Part shown: piece by piece, positions 1 to 8,042 of the stretch
How the letters are laid out: each line of letters begins with the position of its first letter
Position numbering within the stretch: the first letter of the stretch is position 1
Assembly: GCA_013540605.1 (NCBI GenBank)
Contig: JABVCK010000029.1
Span: 124,001 to 188,000, forward strand
Source of the DNA: Bacillota bacterium
Lineage (GTDB): Bacteria > Bacillota > Clostridia > Ch29
Direction: 5' to 3'
DNA: 64,000 bases
The notes under the pieces: generated by a model
The model's input: only the letters and a program-made list of their open reading frames with translations
What the model was told of the DNA's origin: nothing
Database searches by the model: none
Position numbers and translations under genes: made by a program

Positions 1-777
1 GTATGTAATTGCCCCTTTATTGCAGTATTGGGGGATAACCTAATCATGCAGCCGTTCAAGAATATAATAGATTATTTTTTAAAGACCGGAGCCGACTGCA
101 CAATACTCCTTTCAAAGGTGGATAGACCGGAAAGATATGGTATAGCAAGCGTTCGTGACGGTAGGGTGGCAGGGGTTATTGAAAAACCCAAGGACAGCAT
201 TGGGAATCTGGGGGTAGTTGGTTTATATGTATTTACCCCAAAAATATTTGATGCGATTGGTCAGATTGAACCATCGGGTAGAGGTGAGTTAGAGATAAGC
301 GATGCAATCACTGACCTGATTAGAAGGGGCCACCTGGTAAACTATGTATATAGTTCCGGTTGGTGGAAGGATATAGGCCGGCCGGAAGACCTCCTTGAAG
401 CAAACAGAAAGGTATTGGAACATCTGGACGCAAGCATCAAAGGGCAGTGCGACAGCAAAAGCAATATTTCCGGACAAATATATTTAGGCAGCGGATCGAG
501 AATCATCAACTGTACCGTTAGCGGTCCGGTGGTTATCGGTGATGATGTGATGGTAAGTGACACCATCATAGGACCGTATACGTCCATAGGTGACAGGAGC
601 AGTATTACCGGCTGCAGAATAGAGAACAGCATCATTCTTGAAAAATGCCTGCTGCAGAATATAATAAATAAAATCGATGCAAGCATAATCGGCAGTGGGA
701 GTGTCATTAGAGAAAGGGAGATTTCAGGAAGCCTGGCAATATGGGTGGATAAGGACAGCAGGATAGAAATATCATAG
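1..777 (+). CDS. Sugar-1-phosphate nucleotidyltransferase, 5' end outside window
   Basis: The frame is open from base 1, so the N-terminal part with the nucleotide-binding loop lies outside the window. The 258 visible codons begin in a typical catalytic stretch (IAVLGDNLI), continue through EKPKDS and the GWWKDIGRPEDLLEAN motif, and end in a left-handed beta-helix-like tail with hexapeptide rhythm (GSGSRIINCTVSGPVVIGDD). This matches the long RmlA family (glucose-1-phosphate thymidylyltransferase), which makes activated sugars in the cytoplasm for surface polysaccharides. Two glycosyltransferase-like genes follow closely. The exact sugar and nucleotide cannot be read from this fragment. Confidence 0.85.
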   Translation, partial: VCNCPFIAVLGDNLIMQPFKNIIDYFLKTGADCTILLSKVDRPERYGIASVRDGRVAGVIEKPKDSIGNLGVVGLYVFTPKIFDAIGQIEPSGRGELEISDAITDLIRRGHLVNYVYSSGWWKDIGRPEDLLEANRKVLEHLDASIKGQCDSKSNISGQIYLGSGSRIINCTVSGPVVIGDDVMVSDTIIGPYTSIGDRSSITGCRIENSIILEKCLLQNIINKIDASIIGSGSVIREREISGSLAIWVDKDSRIEIS

Positions 778-806
778 CCCGATTTTTATTTTATGGAGGC
801 ATCTTG

Positions 807-1523
807 ATGGGTAAAACCGATGACGTCATTATAAATAAGATTATTAAAGGCGAAGTAATACTGGATACCAACCAGGTGTATGAATATGTAAAGAACTCTT
901 TGAAAAACAAGGAGAAGGCTTCAGTTGTAAGAATAGGGGATGGCGAAGCGCTTACCCTGGCACAGCAAGTCGTTCTGCCGTGGAAGCAGGTAGCAAGCCA
1001 CGGTTTTTTGAGATATGCCGGTGTTAAAGTGCCGGATTTTAAAGGAAGAGACGCCCTGGCACTGTCAATTAAGCAGGCAGACATAGTAGGTGTGCCGATT
1101 AATATGATGCCTAATTTTCTTCCATTAACGGTCAAAGCTTTTAAAGCGCACAATATTGATTTGAATAAAATGAAACTGACCAACGCCTGTATAAACTATT
1201 TCCTGTACAATACCGGCAAGCTGAAGTCAATAGTTATCGATGAAAAACCGCGCGTTTTGATAATAGGCAATAAGGGGAAAGAGCTGTCCCGGGTGTTGAA
1301 GAGAGCGGGGGCAAACGTAGTTGGTGTTATCTCTCCGGTATCAGGGTTGAATGATATAGACAGAGTGGTAAGGTCAGCGTTAAAACAAAATTTTGATCTG
1401 GCTCTGGTGGCGGCTGGAGTACCGGCAGTTATCATATGTGAAAGAATTGCGAACGGCAAAGGCAAAGTAGCTTTGGATATAGGGCATGTGGCCAATAATA
1501 TAGTCAAAAGCGGCAGATTTTGA
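807..1523 (+). CDS. GT-D-fold-like protein, probable glycosyltransferase
   Basis: This 238-residue cytoplasmic protein carries an N-terminal VRIGDGEAL motif (about residues 41-49), characteristic of the GT-D (DUF1792-like) glycosyltransferase fold. A later Rossmann-like segment (RVLIIGNKGKELSRVL) and a glycine-rich IGHVANN end complete it. I chose ATG 807 because GGAGG at 795-799 gives normal spacing; the TTG at 804 is too close. It sits between a sugar nucleotidyltransferase and a GT4 enzyme, which supports a role in cell-surface glycan assembly. The substrate is unknown. Family assignment rests on the RIGDGE motif from memory. Confidence 0.65.
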   Translation: MGKTDDVIINKIIKGEVILDTNQVYEYVKNSLKNKEKASVVRIGDGEALTLAQQVVLPWKQVASHGFLRYAGVKVPDFKGRDALALSIKQADIVGVPINMMPNFLPLTVKAFKAHNIDLNKMKLTNACINYFLYNTGKLKSIVIDEKPRVLIIGNKGKELSRVLKRAGANVVGVISPVSGLNDIDRVVRSALKQNFDLALVAAGVPAVIICERIANGKGKVALDIGHVANNIVKSGRF

Positions 1524-2629
1524 GGGAAAAAGGGGGGATTGAACTGGATATTGTCTGTTTTTCGTCTACAAAGTGGGATTTTCTGTGGCAAAGGCCGCAG
1601 CAGCTGATGAGTAGGATGTCCGGCATCAACAGAGTGCTGTATGTAGATCACTTTCAACCTGTAGGAAGCGGCGGGAACTTTGGATACGAAACAGAAAAAA
1701 GATTACGGATGATTAATGACAGCCTATTCATCTTTTCACCCGGATATACTACCAGGCAAAGGCTTATCCAAGCTTTGGACGTATTGTACACCAAAATAGG
1801 TTTTAAAAGGCCAATCCTATTTGCATACTATCCAAGTATTGTTCCGATTCTGGATAAGATAGAGTATTGTCTCCTATGTTACGATTGCGTGGACGATTTC
1901 TCCCAGTTCAGCTGGAATCCGTCCTGGCATCAGGGTATGGAGAGAAAGCTCATTGATCGGTGCGATGTCATGTTCGTTACTTCCAGGAAGCTTATGGAAC
2001 TGAAAAGACCTTTGAAACAAAATATTTTTTTAGTACCCAATGGAGCGGATGTGAGCCATTTTGCAGGTTCAATGGACGAAAACCTTGAGGTACCAAGTTA
2101 CATGAAGGGGATAAAAAGACCGGTTATTGGCTTTATAGGCGCAATATATGAGTGGGTGGATACCGGATTAATCATGGAACTATGCAGACTTAAGCAGGAT
2201 TGGTCCTTTACAATGGTAGGACCGATAGGAAGAAACGCTAAACTGGATGACAAGTACGGGAACCTATTTCTGCTTGGCAAAAAAGAATATGATGAACTCC
2301 CGGGAATAATCAAAGCCTTCGATGTCTGTATAATACCATTTAAGAAGAGCAAGCTCACAGAGAGCACAAACCCTGTTAAGCTTTACGAATACCTGGCCGC
2401 CGGCAAGCCGGTCGTTTCAACGCCTATACCGGAGGTACTGGATTTTCAGGATACGGTTATGGTAGGCGGTAACGCCCGAGAGTTTATAGCGGCGATTGAA
2501 GCATCCCTTGCCGAGGACTCTCCGGAGCTTATACGGAAAAGGATGATAGTAGCGGGAGAAAACAGCTGGGATAAGCGGGTTGAAGCCATGCAAAGGATTA
2601 TTGAACATCAGCTGTCTGCTGATGCATAA
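1520..2629 (+). CDS. Glycosyltransferase, GT4/family 1 type
   Basis: A 369-residue protein whose C-terminal half holds the GT4 donor-binding signature (NPVKLYEYLAAGKPVVSTPIPE, about residues 277-298, shown in two parts: NPVKLYEYLAAGK and PVVSTPIPE) and an upstream VIGFIGAIYEW motif. It should transfer a sugar from a nucleotide donor to a cell-surface precursor at the cytoplasmic face of the membrane. The start is uncertain: TTG 1520 overlaps the stop of the previous gene and has a weak ribosome site, while a strong purine-rich AAAAAGGGGGG stretch at 1527-1537 sits just inside the frame, so a rare ATT start at 1538 is possible. Confidence 0.8.
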   Translation: MREKGGIELDIVCFSSTKWDFLWQRPQQLMSRMSGINRVLYVDHFQPVGSGGNFGYETEKRLRMINDSLFIFSPGYTTRQRLIQALDVLYTKIGFKRPILFAYYPSIVPILDKIEYCLLCYDCVDDFSQFSWNPSWHQGMERKLIDRCDVMFVTSRKLMELKRPLKQNIFLVPNGADVSHFAGSMDENLEVPSYMKGIKRPVIGFIGAIYEWVDTGLIMELCRLKQDWSFTMVGPIGRNAKLDDKYGNLFLLGKKEYDELPGIIKAFDVCIIPFKKSKLTESTNPVKLYEYLAAGKPVVSTPIPEVLDFQDTVMVGGNAREFIAAIEASLAEDSPELIRKRMIVAGENSWDKRVEAMQRIIEHQLSADA

Positions 2630-2669
2630 ATAATTCCGAGTAAAAAAGTAGAAAATAATCGTAGGAATA

Positions 2670-2716
2670 TTGACATTATTATCCGGCTGTGCTATTGTAT
2701 TCGTAGGAATTCCTAC
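2670..2716 (+). promoter_or_regulatory. Promoter and palindromic operator of the isc operon
   Basis: TTGACA at 2670-2675 and TATTGT at 2693-2698 are separated by 17 bases. Directly downstream lies a perfect 14-base palindrome GTAGGAATTCCTAC (2703-2716), and the half GTAGGAAT recurs at 2661-2668 just before the -35 box. Placement around the promoter of an Rrf2-family gene suggests autoregulation by the IscR-like product. The binding assignment is inference. Confidence 0.75.
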
Positions 2717-2747
2717 TAAATAACTAGGGATTAGGAGGTGCACGCCA

Positions 2748-3224
2748 TTGATATTATCAACTAAAGGCAGATACGGGGTGAAAGCAGCCTTCGACCTTGC
2801 CCTTCGTTTTGGAGAGGGGCCCGTTCCTTTGAAAAACATAGCCGAGAGGCAGAACATTTCTGACCCATACCTTGAACAGATTATTGCTGTTTTGAGAAAG
2901 GACGGGCTGGTATCCAGCGTAAGAGGAGCGCAGGGAGGGTATTTTTTATCGAAGGACCCGAAAAGGATAACCGTGGGAGATATAATACGCTCCCTTGAGG
3001 GACCGCTTGCACCTTCGGAGTGCGTTCTTGATGACCAGGATAATGAGTGCATCAGGGCTGATTATTGTGTAACGAGGATAATCTGGGAAAAAATAAAAGA
3101 AAGCATTGATGATGTGATAAACTCAATAAGTCTCCAGGATATGGTGGATGACTACAAAAGAATCGGGAATAATTATCTCGATACAAAAGGGGAGGATAAT
3201 AGTGACCAGACGAGTATATCTTGA
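2748..3224 (+). CDS. iscR: Rrf2-family transcriptional regulator, IscR-like
   Basis: 158 residues starting at TTG 2748, eight bases after AGGAGGTG. The N-terminal winged helix is clear (STKGRYGVKAAFDLA; SDPYLEQIIAVLRKDGLV; SVRGAQGGYFL). Three cysteines in the region PSECV...NECIRADYC match the Fe-S ligand cysteines of IscR-type members, although the first gap is longer than in E. coli IscR. It probably senses Fe-S cluster status and represses the operon iscR-iscS-iscU-mnmA; CymR-like cysteine regulation is the alternative. Its 3' end overlaps iscS by 23 bases, indicating one transcript. Confidence 0.88.
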   Translation: MILSTKGRYGVKAAFDLALRFGEGPVPLKNIAERQNISDPYLEQIIAVLRKDGLVSSVRGAQGGYFLSKDPKRITVGDIIRSLEGPLAPSECVLDDQDNECIRADYCVTRIIWEKIKESIDDVINSISLQDMVDDYKRIGNNYLDTKGEDNSDQTSIS

Positions 3225-4389
3225 TAATGCTGCAACCACACCTGTTCATCCGAAGGTACTTGAGGAAATGCTGCCATATTTCACGGAAAGGTTTGGGAAC
3301 CCTTCGAGCATTCATTCCTTTGGAAGGGAGGCCAAACAGGCGATAGATAAAGCCAGGGAGCAGGTTGCAAAGGCTCTGGGGGCAAGGACCGATGAGATAT
3401 TCTTTACAGGAAGCGGAACCGAAGCTGACAACTGGGCAATCAAGGGGATTGCCTATGCTAACAGGGAAAAGGGAAATCATATAATCACAACCAGGATTGA
3501 GCATCATGCAGTGCTTCATACGTGTGAATATCTGGAGCAGGACGGCTTTGAGGTCACTTACCTGGATGTGGACGAATACGGTATGGTCGATACCGACAAA
3601 CTGAAATCGGCTATTAAGGATACCACGATACTTATAACGGTTATGTTTGCAAATAACGAGATCGGGACAATTCAGCCGGTTGAAGAAATAGGAGAAATCG
3701 CAAAGGAAAGGGGCATATACTTTCACACAGACGCCGTGCAGGCCTTTGGAAACGTTCCGATCGATGTAAATAAAATGAATATTGACCTCCTTTCCATGTC
3801 AGGTCATAAAATCATGGGGCCTAAAGGAATAGGTGTGCTTTATATAAGGAAAGGCGTGAAGATTCACAATCTGATCCACGGGGGGGCGCAGGAGCGAAAA
3901 AGAAGGGCGGGAACGGAGAACCTTGCTTACGTCGTGGGTCTGGGTAAAGCGGTGGAATTGGCCGTTGAGAACCTTGACAACCATATACACAGGCTTTCCG
4001 GCCTAAGGGACAGGCTGATAGCGGGTATAATGGAAAGGATTGACTTCGTGAAACTCAACGGGCATCCGGAAAAGAGGCTGCCTAATAATGTAAACGTGTC
4101 GATCGAGTTTGTAGAAGGGGAATCGCTGCTCTTGAGCCTGGATATGGCTGGGATAGCCGCATCAAGCGGTTCGGCATGCACTTCGGGATCCCTCGATCCG
4201 TCCCATGTTCTTCTGGCTATAGGACTGCCCCATGAGACAGCCCATGGCTCACTGCGGTTCAGCTTAGGAGACGGCACAACCGAGGAAGATATAGAATACG
4301 TCCTGGAGCAATTGCCGCCTATTGTCGACAGGCTGAGGGCAATGTCTCCGCTGTTCAGCCAGTATAAGGGGGGAAAGGTTAATGTATAA
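3202..4389 (+). CDS. iscS: Cysteine desulfurase, NifS/IscS type
   Basis: 395 residues. GTG 3202 is preceded by GGGGAGG and gives the family N-terminus TRRVYLDNAATTPVHP. The PLP lysine is K203 in SGHKIMGPKG and the catalytic persulfide cysteine is C326 in SGSACTSGS. The enzyme strips sulfur from cysteine and passes it to the IscU scaffold and to MnmA, both encoded immediately downstream (8-base overlap with iscU). The length and loop fit group I desulfurases. Confidence 0.95.
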   Translation: MTRRVYLDNAATTPVHPKVLEEMLPYFTERFGNPSSIHSFGREAKQAIDKAREQVAKALGARTDEIFFTGSGTEADNWAIKGIAYANREKGNHIITTRIEHHAVLHTCEYLEQDGFEVTYLDVDEYGMVDTDKLKSAIKDTTILITVMFANNEIGTIQPVEEIGEIAKERGIYFHTDAVQAFGNVPIDVNKMNIDLLSMSGHKIMGPKGIGVLYIRKGVKIHNLIHGGAQERKRRAGTENLAYVVGLGKAVELAVENLDNHIHRLSGLRDRLIAGIMERIDFVKLNGHPEKRLPNNVNVSIEFVEGESLLLSLDMAGIAASSGSACTSGSLDPSHVLLAIGLPHETAHGSLRFSLGDGTTEEDIEYVLEQLPPIVDRLRAMSPLFSQYKGGKVNV

Positions 4390-4750
4390 TGAAAAGGTTA
4401 TGGAGTATTTCACAAATCCGAGAAATGTAGGTGAGATAGAAGACGCCGATGGAATCGCCGAAGTGGGCAGCCCCCAGTGCGGCGACATCATGAAAGTTTA
4501 TATAAAAGTTGAAGATAATATAATTAAAGACATAAAGTTTCAGACCTTTGGCTGCGCTTCTGCAATCGCGTCAAGCAGCATGATGACCGAGATGGTAAAG
4601 GGTAAGACGCTGGATGAAGCCCTTAAGCTTACCAACAGGGAAGTGGTGGACGCGCTTGGAGGGCTTCCGCCGGCCAAGATACATTGTTCCGTGATGGCGG
4701 AGGATGCGATCAGGGCAGCTATAAAGGATTATATGGAAAAGAATAAATAA
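4382..4750 (+). CDS. iscU: Fe-S cluster scaffold protein IscU/NifU N-type
   Basis: 122 residues with the three cluster-assembly cysteines at C33 (SPQCGD, with the exchange-promoting Asp at 35), C58 ([11 protein letters not shown]) and C102 ([12 protein letters not shown]). It receives sulfur from the desulfurase encoded just upstream and assembles 2Fe-2S/4Fe-4S clusters. It lacks the C-terminal NifU domain, so it is a stand-alone scaffold as in clostridial ISC operons. Confidence 0.95.
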   Translation: MYNEKVMEYFTNPRNVGEIEDADGIAEVGSPQCGDIMKVYIKVEDNIIKDIKFQTFGCASAIASSSMMTEMVKGKTLDEALKLTNREVVDALGGLPPAKIHCSVMAEDAIRAAIKDYMEKNK

Positions 4751-4769
4751 AGGAACCGTAGGTGATGGA

Positions 4770-5855
4770 ATGAAGAAAGACCGCGTGGTGGTTGCTATGA
4801 GCGGTGGCGTTGACAGTTCGGTGACCGCTGCTCTTTTGCTGGAAAAGGGATTCGAGGTAATTGGAGTTACCATGCAGATATGGCAGGATGAAGGGGCATC
4901 AAAGAGTGAAGGCGGGTGCTGCTCGCTTTCTGCCGTTGAAGATGCAAGAAGGGTGGCCGCTGTCCTCGGCATCCCGTATTACGTTATGAACTTCAAGGAC
5001 TACTTCCAAAGGCGGGTAGTTGATTATTTCGTAGAAGAGTACGCAAGGGGAAGGACACCGAACCCCTGTATCGCCTGCAACAGATATGTAAAGTTCGAGG
5101 AATTTCTCAGGCGGGCTCACAACCTTGACGCATTCTATATGGCTACCGGGCATTATGCAAGGATTGAGTACGACCATTCAGGCAAGAGGTATGCTTTGAA
5201 AAAATCCGTTACCAGGGAAAAGGATCAGACCTATGCCCTGTACAATATGACGCAGTACCAGCTTGAGCATACCTTGATGCCTTTAGGCGAATACACAAAG
5301 GACCAGACCAGGGAGATGGCAAGAAAGCTCGGGCTTAATGTGGCGGACAAGCCCGACAGCCAGGAGATATGTTTTGTTCCCGATGACGACTACGGAAGTT
5401 TTGTTGCGCAAAGGGTCGGAGGCAGCATCCGGCCGGGCCATTTCCTTGATACTTCGGGCAACGTATTGGGCAGGCACAAGGGAATTGTCCATTACACGAT
5501 AGGACAGAGAAAAGGGCTGGGCCTGGCGCTGGGCAGACCGGTGTATGTGGTGGATATTGATGCGGAAAACAATGCTGTTATAATAGGGGAAGGCGATGAA
5601 GTCTTGGGCCGCGGCCTGATCGCCGCAGAAATCAATTTGATTTCGATGGAAACCCTTACCAGGCCTATAGAAGTAAGCGCGAAAATCAGGTATTCAGCCA
5701 AGCCGGCTAAAGCGGTGATTTCGCCCTCAGAAAACGATACGATAAAAGTTGAATTTGAGAGGCCTCAGAGGGCGATTACACCGGGGCAGGCGGTTGTATT
5801 CTACCAGGACGATTTGGTGGTCGGCGGAGGGACGATTCAGGAAGTAATACATTAA
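4770..5855 (+). CDS. mnmA: tRNA-specific 2-thiouridylase MnmA
   Basis: 361 residues. The ATP pyrophosphatase P-loop [10 protein letters not shown] lies near residues 9-18. The catalytic cysteine pair appears to be C103 (NPCIACN) and C201 ([10 protein letters not shown]). A C-terminal beta-barrel (TPGQAVVFY) ends the protein. It thiolates U34 of Lys, Glu and Gln tRNAs, using sulfur from the desulfurase two genes upstream. It is the last gene of the operon and is followed by a terminator. Confidence 0.96.
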   Translation: MKKDRVVVAMSGGVDSSVTAALLLEKGFEVIGVTMQIWQDEGASKSEGGCCSLSAVEDARRVAAVLGIPYYVMNFKDYFQRRVVDYFVEEYARGRTPNPCIACNRYVKFEEFLRRAHNLDAFYMATGHYARIEYDHSGKRYALKKSVTREKDQTYALYNMTQYQLEHTLMPLGEYTKDQTREMARKLGLNVADKPDSQEICFVPDDDYGSFVAQRVGGSIRPGHFLDTSGNVLGRHKGIVHYTIGQRKGLGLALGRPVYVVDIDAENNAVIIGEGDEVLGRGLIAAEINLISMETLTRPIEVSAKIRYSAKPAKAVISPSENDTIKVEFERPQRAITPGQAVVFYQDDLVVGGGTIQEVIH

Positions 5856-5859
5856 TTTA

Positions 5860-5898
5860 CAAAAATGCACTAAATTACAGTGCATTTTTGTTTTTTTC
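5860..5898 (+). terminator. Rho-independent terminator after mnmA
   Basis: A perfect 12-base stem (CAAAAATGCACT at 5860-5871 with its complement at 5879-5890), a 7-base loop and a T7 tract. Confidence 0.92.
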
Positions 5899-5950
5899 TG
5901 ATTAACACTATAAATATAGAGAGGCATGTGCATCGAGGGGAGATACTCGA

Positions 5951-6484
5951 TTGAAAAAAATGTCAGAGATTGTTGGTATGAAGGTCTTGGATTCAAAGGG
6001 CGGTTTTGCAGGTGAAGTAGAAACGGTTGTATATTCAAGAAACAGGAGAAGAATAGTAGGTTTATTGCTGAAAAGGGGAAAACTTGCTCGAAGCATGGGA
6101 GCTGTTCTATACAGAGACATTGTCAGTATAGGGGACAGTGTAATAATTGTCGCTCAGAATGCAGTAATGAATCCCGGCAGCAGCGCGGAAATAGAAAGAA
6201 CGATGCAGGAAGACAGCGATATAATAGGTCACCGGGTATTCACAAGCGAAGGTAAAGAAATCGGTATGGTTAAAGATGTGGTGTTTAATGAAAACGGAGG
6301 ATCAGTGGAAGGATATATTTTAGCAGGAGATTTTATCGACGACCTGTTGAACGGAAGAAAGATGTTTAAACTAACGGATAATGCTGTTATAGGAGAGGGG
6401 TCTATAATTCTTAATGGTGAACGCTCTGATTTCTCGACGCTCTCTAACAGCGGTTTGAAGTCGATTTTTGGCCTGAAAGATTAA
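5951..6484 (+). CDS. PRC-barrel domain protein
   Basis: 177 residues from TTG 5951 behind GAGGGGAG. Two PRC-barrel repeats are visible: one begins EIVGMKVLDSKGGFAGEVE (about residues 5-23), the second DIIGHRVFTSEGKEIGMVKD (about 90-109). Such proteins are small beta-barrel modules linked to RNA or photosynthetic/sporulation complexes, but no specific role is known for this one. It is followed 23 bases later by a small membrane-anchored protein. Confidence 0.8.
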   Translation: MKKMSEIVGMKVLDSKGGFAGEVETVVYSRNRRRIVGLLLKRGKLARSMGAVLYRDIVSIGDSVIIVAQNAVMNPGSSAEIERTMQEDSDIIGHRVFTSEGKEIGMVKDVVFNENGGSVEGYILAGDFIDDLLNGRKMFKLTDNAVIGEGSIILNGERSDFSTLSNSGLKSIFGLKD

Positions 6485-6507
6485 TACCAAATAAAGGAGT
6501 GATAGAT

Positions 6508-6681
6508 TTGGACAATAGGTTTATGCGCGGTCTTATAATGGGAGGAGTGATAGGAGCGGCTTTGACGATGATGATGCCGCAGGTTCCGCCCAGAACCCGT
6601 AGAAGGATGTACAGGACAGGAAGACGTATTGCGTCCCGGGCTGTTGATATAATGCAGGATGTAAAACACATGGCAAGATAG
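6508..6681 (+). CDS. Small glycine/arginine-rich protein, YtxH-like
   Basis: 57 residues. TTG 6508 is favoured over GTG 6499 because AAGGAG (6494-6499) would overlap the latter. An N-terminal glycine-rich hydrophobic stretch (LIMGGVIGAALTMMM) is followed by a strongly basic segment (RTRRRMYRTGRR), the layout of YtxH-type small membrane proteins. It may be co-transcribed with the PRC-barrel gene. Function unknown. Confidence 0.6.
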   Translation: MDNRFMRGLIMGGVIGAALTMMMPQVPPRTRRRMYRTGRRIASRAVDIMQDVKHMAR

Positions 6682-6691
6682 ATCAACATCA

Positions 6692-6779
6692 AAAGGGGAC
6701 ATTCCATCGGGGACATTCCGCGGCAAGGAATACCCGCAAGAAGCGGTGTGTCCCCTTTCCGCTAAAGGTGTGTCCCCTT
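6692..6779. repeat. Nested GGGGACA hairpin repeat (REP-like), copy 1
   Basis: A 47-base unit at 6709-6755 starts GGGGACATTCCGCGGC and ends GCGGTGTGTCCCC, so its ends pair. A second pair of outer ends (GGGGACATTCC at 6695, TGTGTCCCC at 6769-6777) encloses it, giving a nested structure. Nearly the same 47-mer recurs at 23968-24014 with two differences. Confidence 0.85.
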
Positions 6780-6783
6780 ACAT

Positions 6784-6812
6784 AGTAAGAAGCGACTCTG
6801 TCGCTTCTTACT
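6784..6812. terminator. Perfect 13-bp hairpin
   Basis: AGTAAGAAGCGAC (6784-6796), a TCT loop, and the exact complement at 6800-6812. There is no T tract, so it may be a repeat-family hairpin or an RNA structure just upstream of the next gene's ribosome site rather than a terminator. Confidence 0.55.
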
Positions 6813-6831
6813 GCATAGAGGAGAGTTAATT

Positions 6832-7878
6832 TTGGAAAGAAAAACAAAAAAGGCTGTTTTATCCCTTTCAGTTGCCGGGATTATCATAGTTTTAATTTTA
6901 TTTCTGTATAGGAACAAAGAAGAATTCAAATCCATATTAGTTCCGTTTTTTGCCGGCGCAGTGATTGCTTATCTGCTTAACCCCGCTGTTACTTTCTTGG
7001 AAAGGCGGGGTTTTAGAAGGGTGGCTGCGGCAGTCACGGTATATATACTGATACTTGCCGCGTTTGCGGGTATTGCCTCATACTTAATTCCCTCCGCATA
7101 CAGGGAAATGATCAGGTTAACAGAGATTCTTCCCTTCTACACCTTTAAAATCAAGGACTACCTGGACACTTTATATATCCGTTTCAGCAAAAGCCTTACT
7201 CCTGAAATAAAAGAAGCCGTGAGGAATAATATTGACGTTATACAAGCGTATATTACAAAGAAAATAACAGGCGCTGCTTCCGCCCTGATAAAAATCTTTG
7301 AAAGCATGATCAATTGGGTTATTGCGTTTATTATTTCTTTTTATCTGGTTAAGGACAAGGACTATTTTACTAATATATTTAAATACATGGTACCCCTGAG
7401 GAAAAGACAGGAAGTGTTTAAACTGGGCAGCCAGATCAATACGGCATTAACCAGGTTTATCAGAGGGCAGCTGATGGTGGCTCTCTTCGTGGGCATACTG
7501 GCTACTTTGGGTTTTTTAATGATAGACTTGAATTTCGCTTTGTTAATGGGCCTCGTTACAGGAATTGCGAACGTAATCCCCTATTTTGGACCGATAATCG
7601 GAGGAGTACCCGTGGCGATACTCGGCCTGCTGGACAGTCCTGCAAAAGCCCTGTGGGCTGTGCTTGTGGTGTTTGTGGTACAGCAGATAGAAAGCGGCAT
7701 AATCACTCCGAAGATAGTTGGGGACAGCGTTGGCATCCATCCCGTCTTCATTATTCTATCCCTGTTTATTGCCGCAAAGTTTTTCGGCATAGCCGGAATG
7801 CTGTTTGCGGTCCCAGTGGCTGCGATTATCAAGATACTCGCCTGCTATGTATTCGAGAAAATTGCCGGCACCCCATAA
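6832..7878 (+). CDS. AI-2E family transporter (YtvI/PerM-like membrane protein)
   Basis: 348 residues from TTG 6832 behind GAGGAGAG. About eight hydrophobic segments are evident. The C-terminal family signature is clear: IANVIPYFGPIIGG, then EN-like VVQQIESGIITPKIVGDSVGIHPVFIIL in pieces (QQIESGIITPKIVG; GIHPVFIILSLF). Family members are polytopic membrane proteins tied to quorum-signal export or sodium/proton exchange; the substrate here is unknown. No clear operon partner. Confidence 0.88.
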   Translation: MERKTKKAVLSLSVAGIIIVLILFLYRNKEEFKSILVPFFAGAVIAYLLNPAVTFLERRGFRRVAAAVTVYILILAAFAGIASYLIPSAYREMIRLTEILPFYTFKIKDYLDTLYIRFSKSLTPEIKEAVRNNIDVIQAYITKKITGAASALIKIFESMINWVIAFIISFYLVKDKDYFTNIFKYMVPLRKRQEVFKLGSQINTALTRFIRGQLMVALFVGILATLGFLMIDLNFALLMGLVTGIANVIPYFGPIIGGVPVAILGLLDSPAKALWAVLVVFVVQQIESGIITPKIVGDSVGIHPVFIILSLFIAAKFFGIAGMLFAVPVAAIIKILACYVFEKIAGTP

Positions 7879-7896
7879 ACGCATATCAAGGATAGC

Positions 7897-7923
7897 ATAT
7901 CAAGGGGACGGTTTTCCTGATAT
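7897..7923. repeat. GGGGACGGTTTTCC half-element
   Basis: ATATCA (7897-7902) and TGATAT (7918-7923) bracket GGGGACGGTTTTCC. This looks like one half of the GGGGAC hairpin repeats seen elsewhere in the window. GCATATCAAGG also occurs twice nearby (7881 and 7896). Confidence 0.45.
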
Positions 7924-7963
7924 ATAACGACAATTATAAATAATAATGATTTTTTCTTTTTCC

Positions 7964-8018
7964 TTGACAGCACGCAAATATACAAGTATAATTGTATACA
8001 ACTATACCGTTATACAAT
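7964..8018 (+). promoter_or_regulatory. Consensus promoter with GTATAC-type operator
   Basis: TTGACA (7964-7969), 17 bases, TATAAT (7987-7992): both boxes match the sigma-A consensus exactly. Overlapping the -10 box is the palindrome TTGTATACAA (7992-8001), and ATTGTATA/TATACAAT form an inverted repeat (7991-7998, 8011-8018). A promoter this strong with overlapping dyads is likely repressed. Regulator unknown; GntR-family binding is an inference. Confidence 0.8.
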
Positions 8019-8042
8019 ATTTACACGTAAGGGGTTGGTTCA

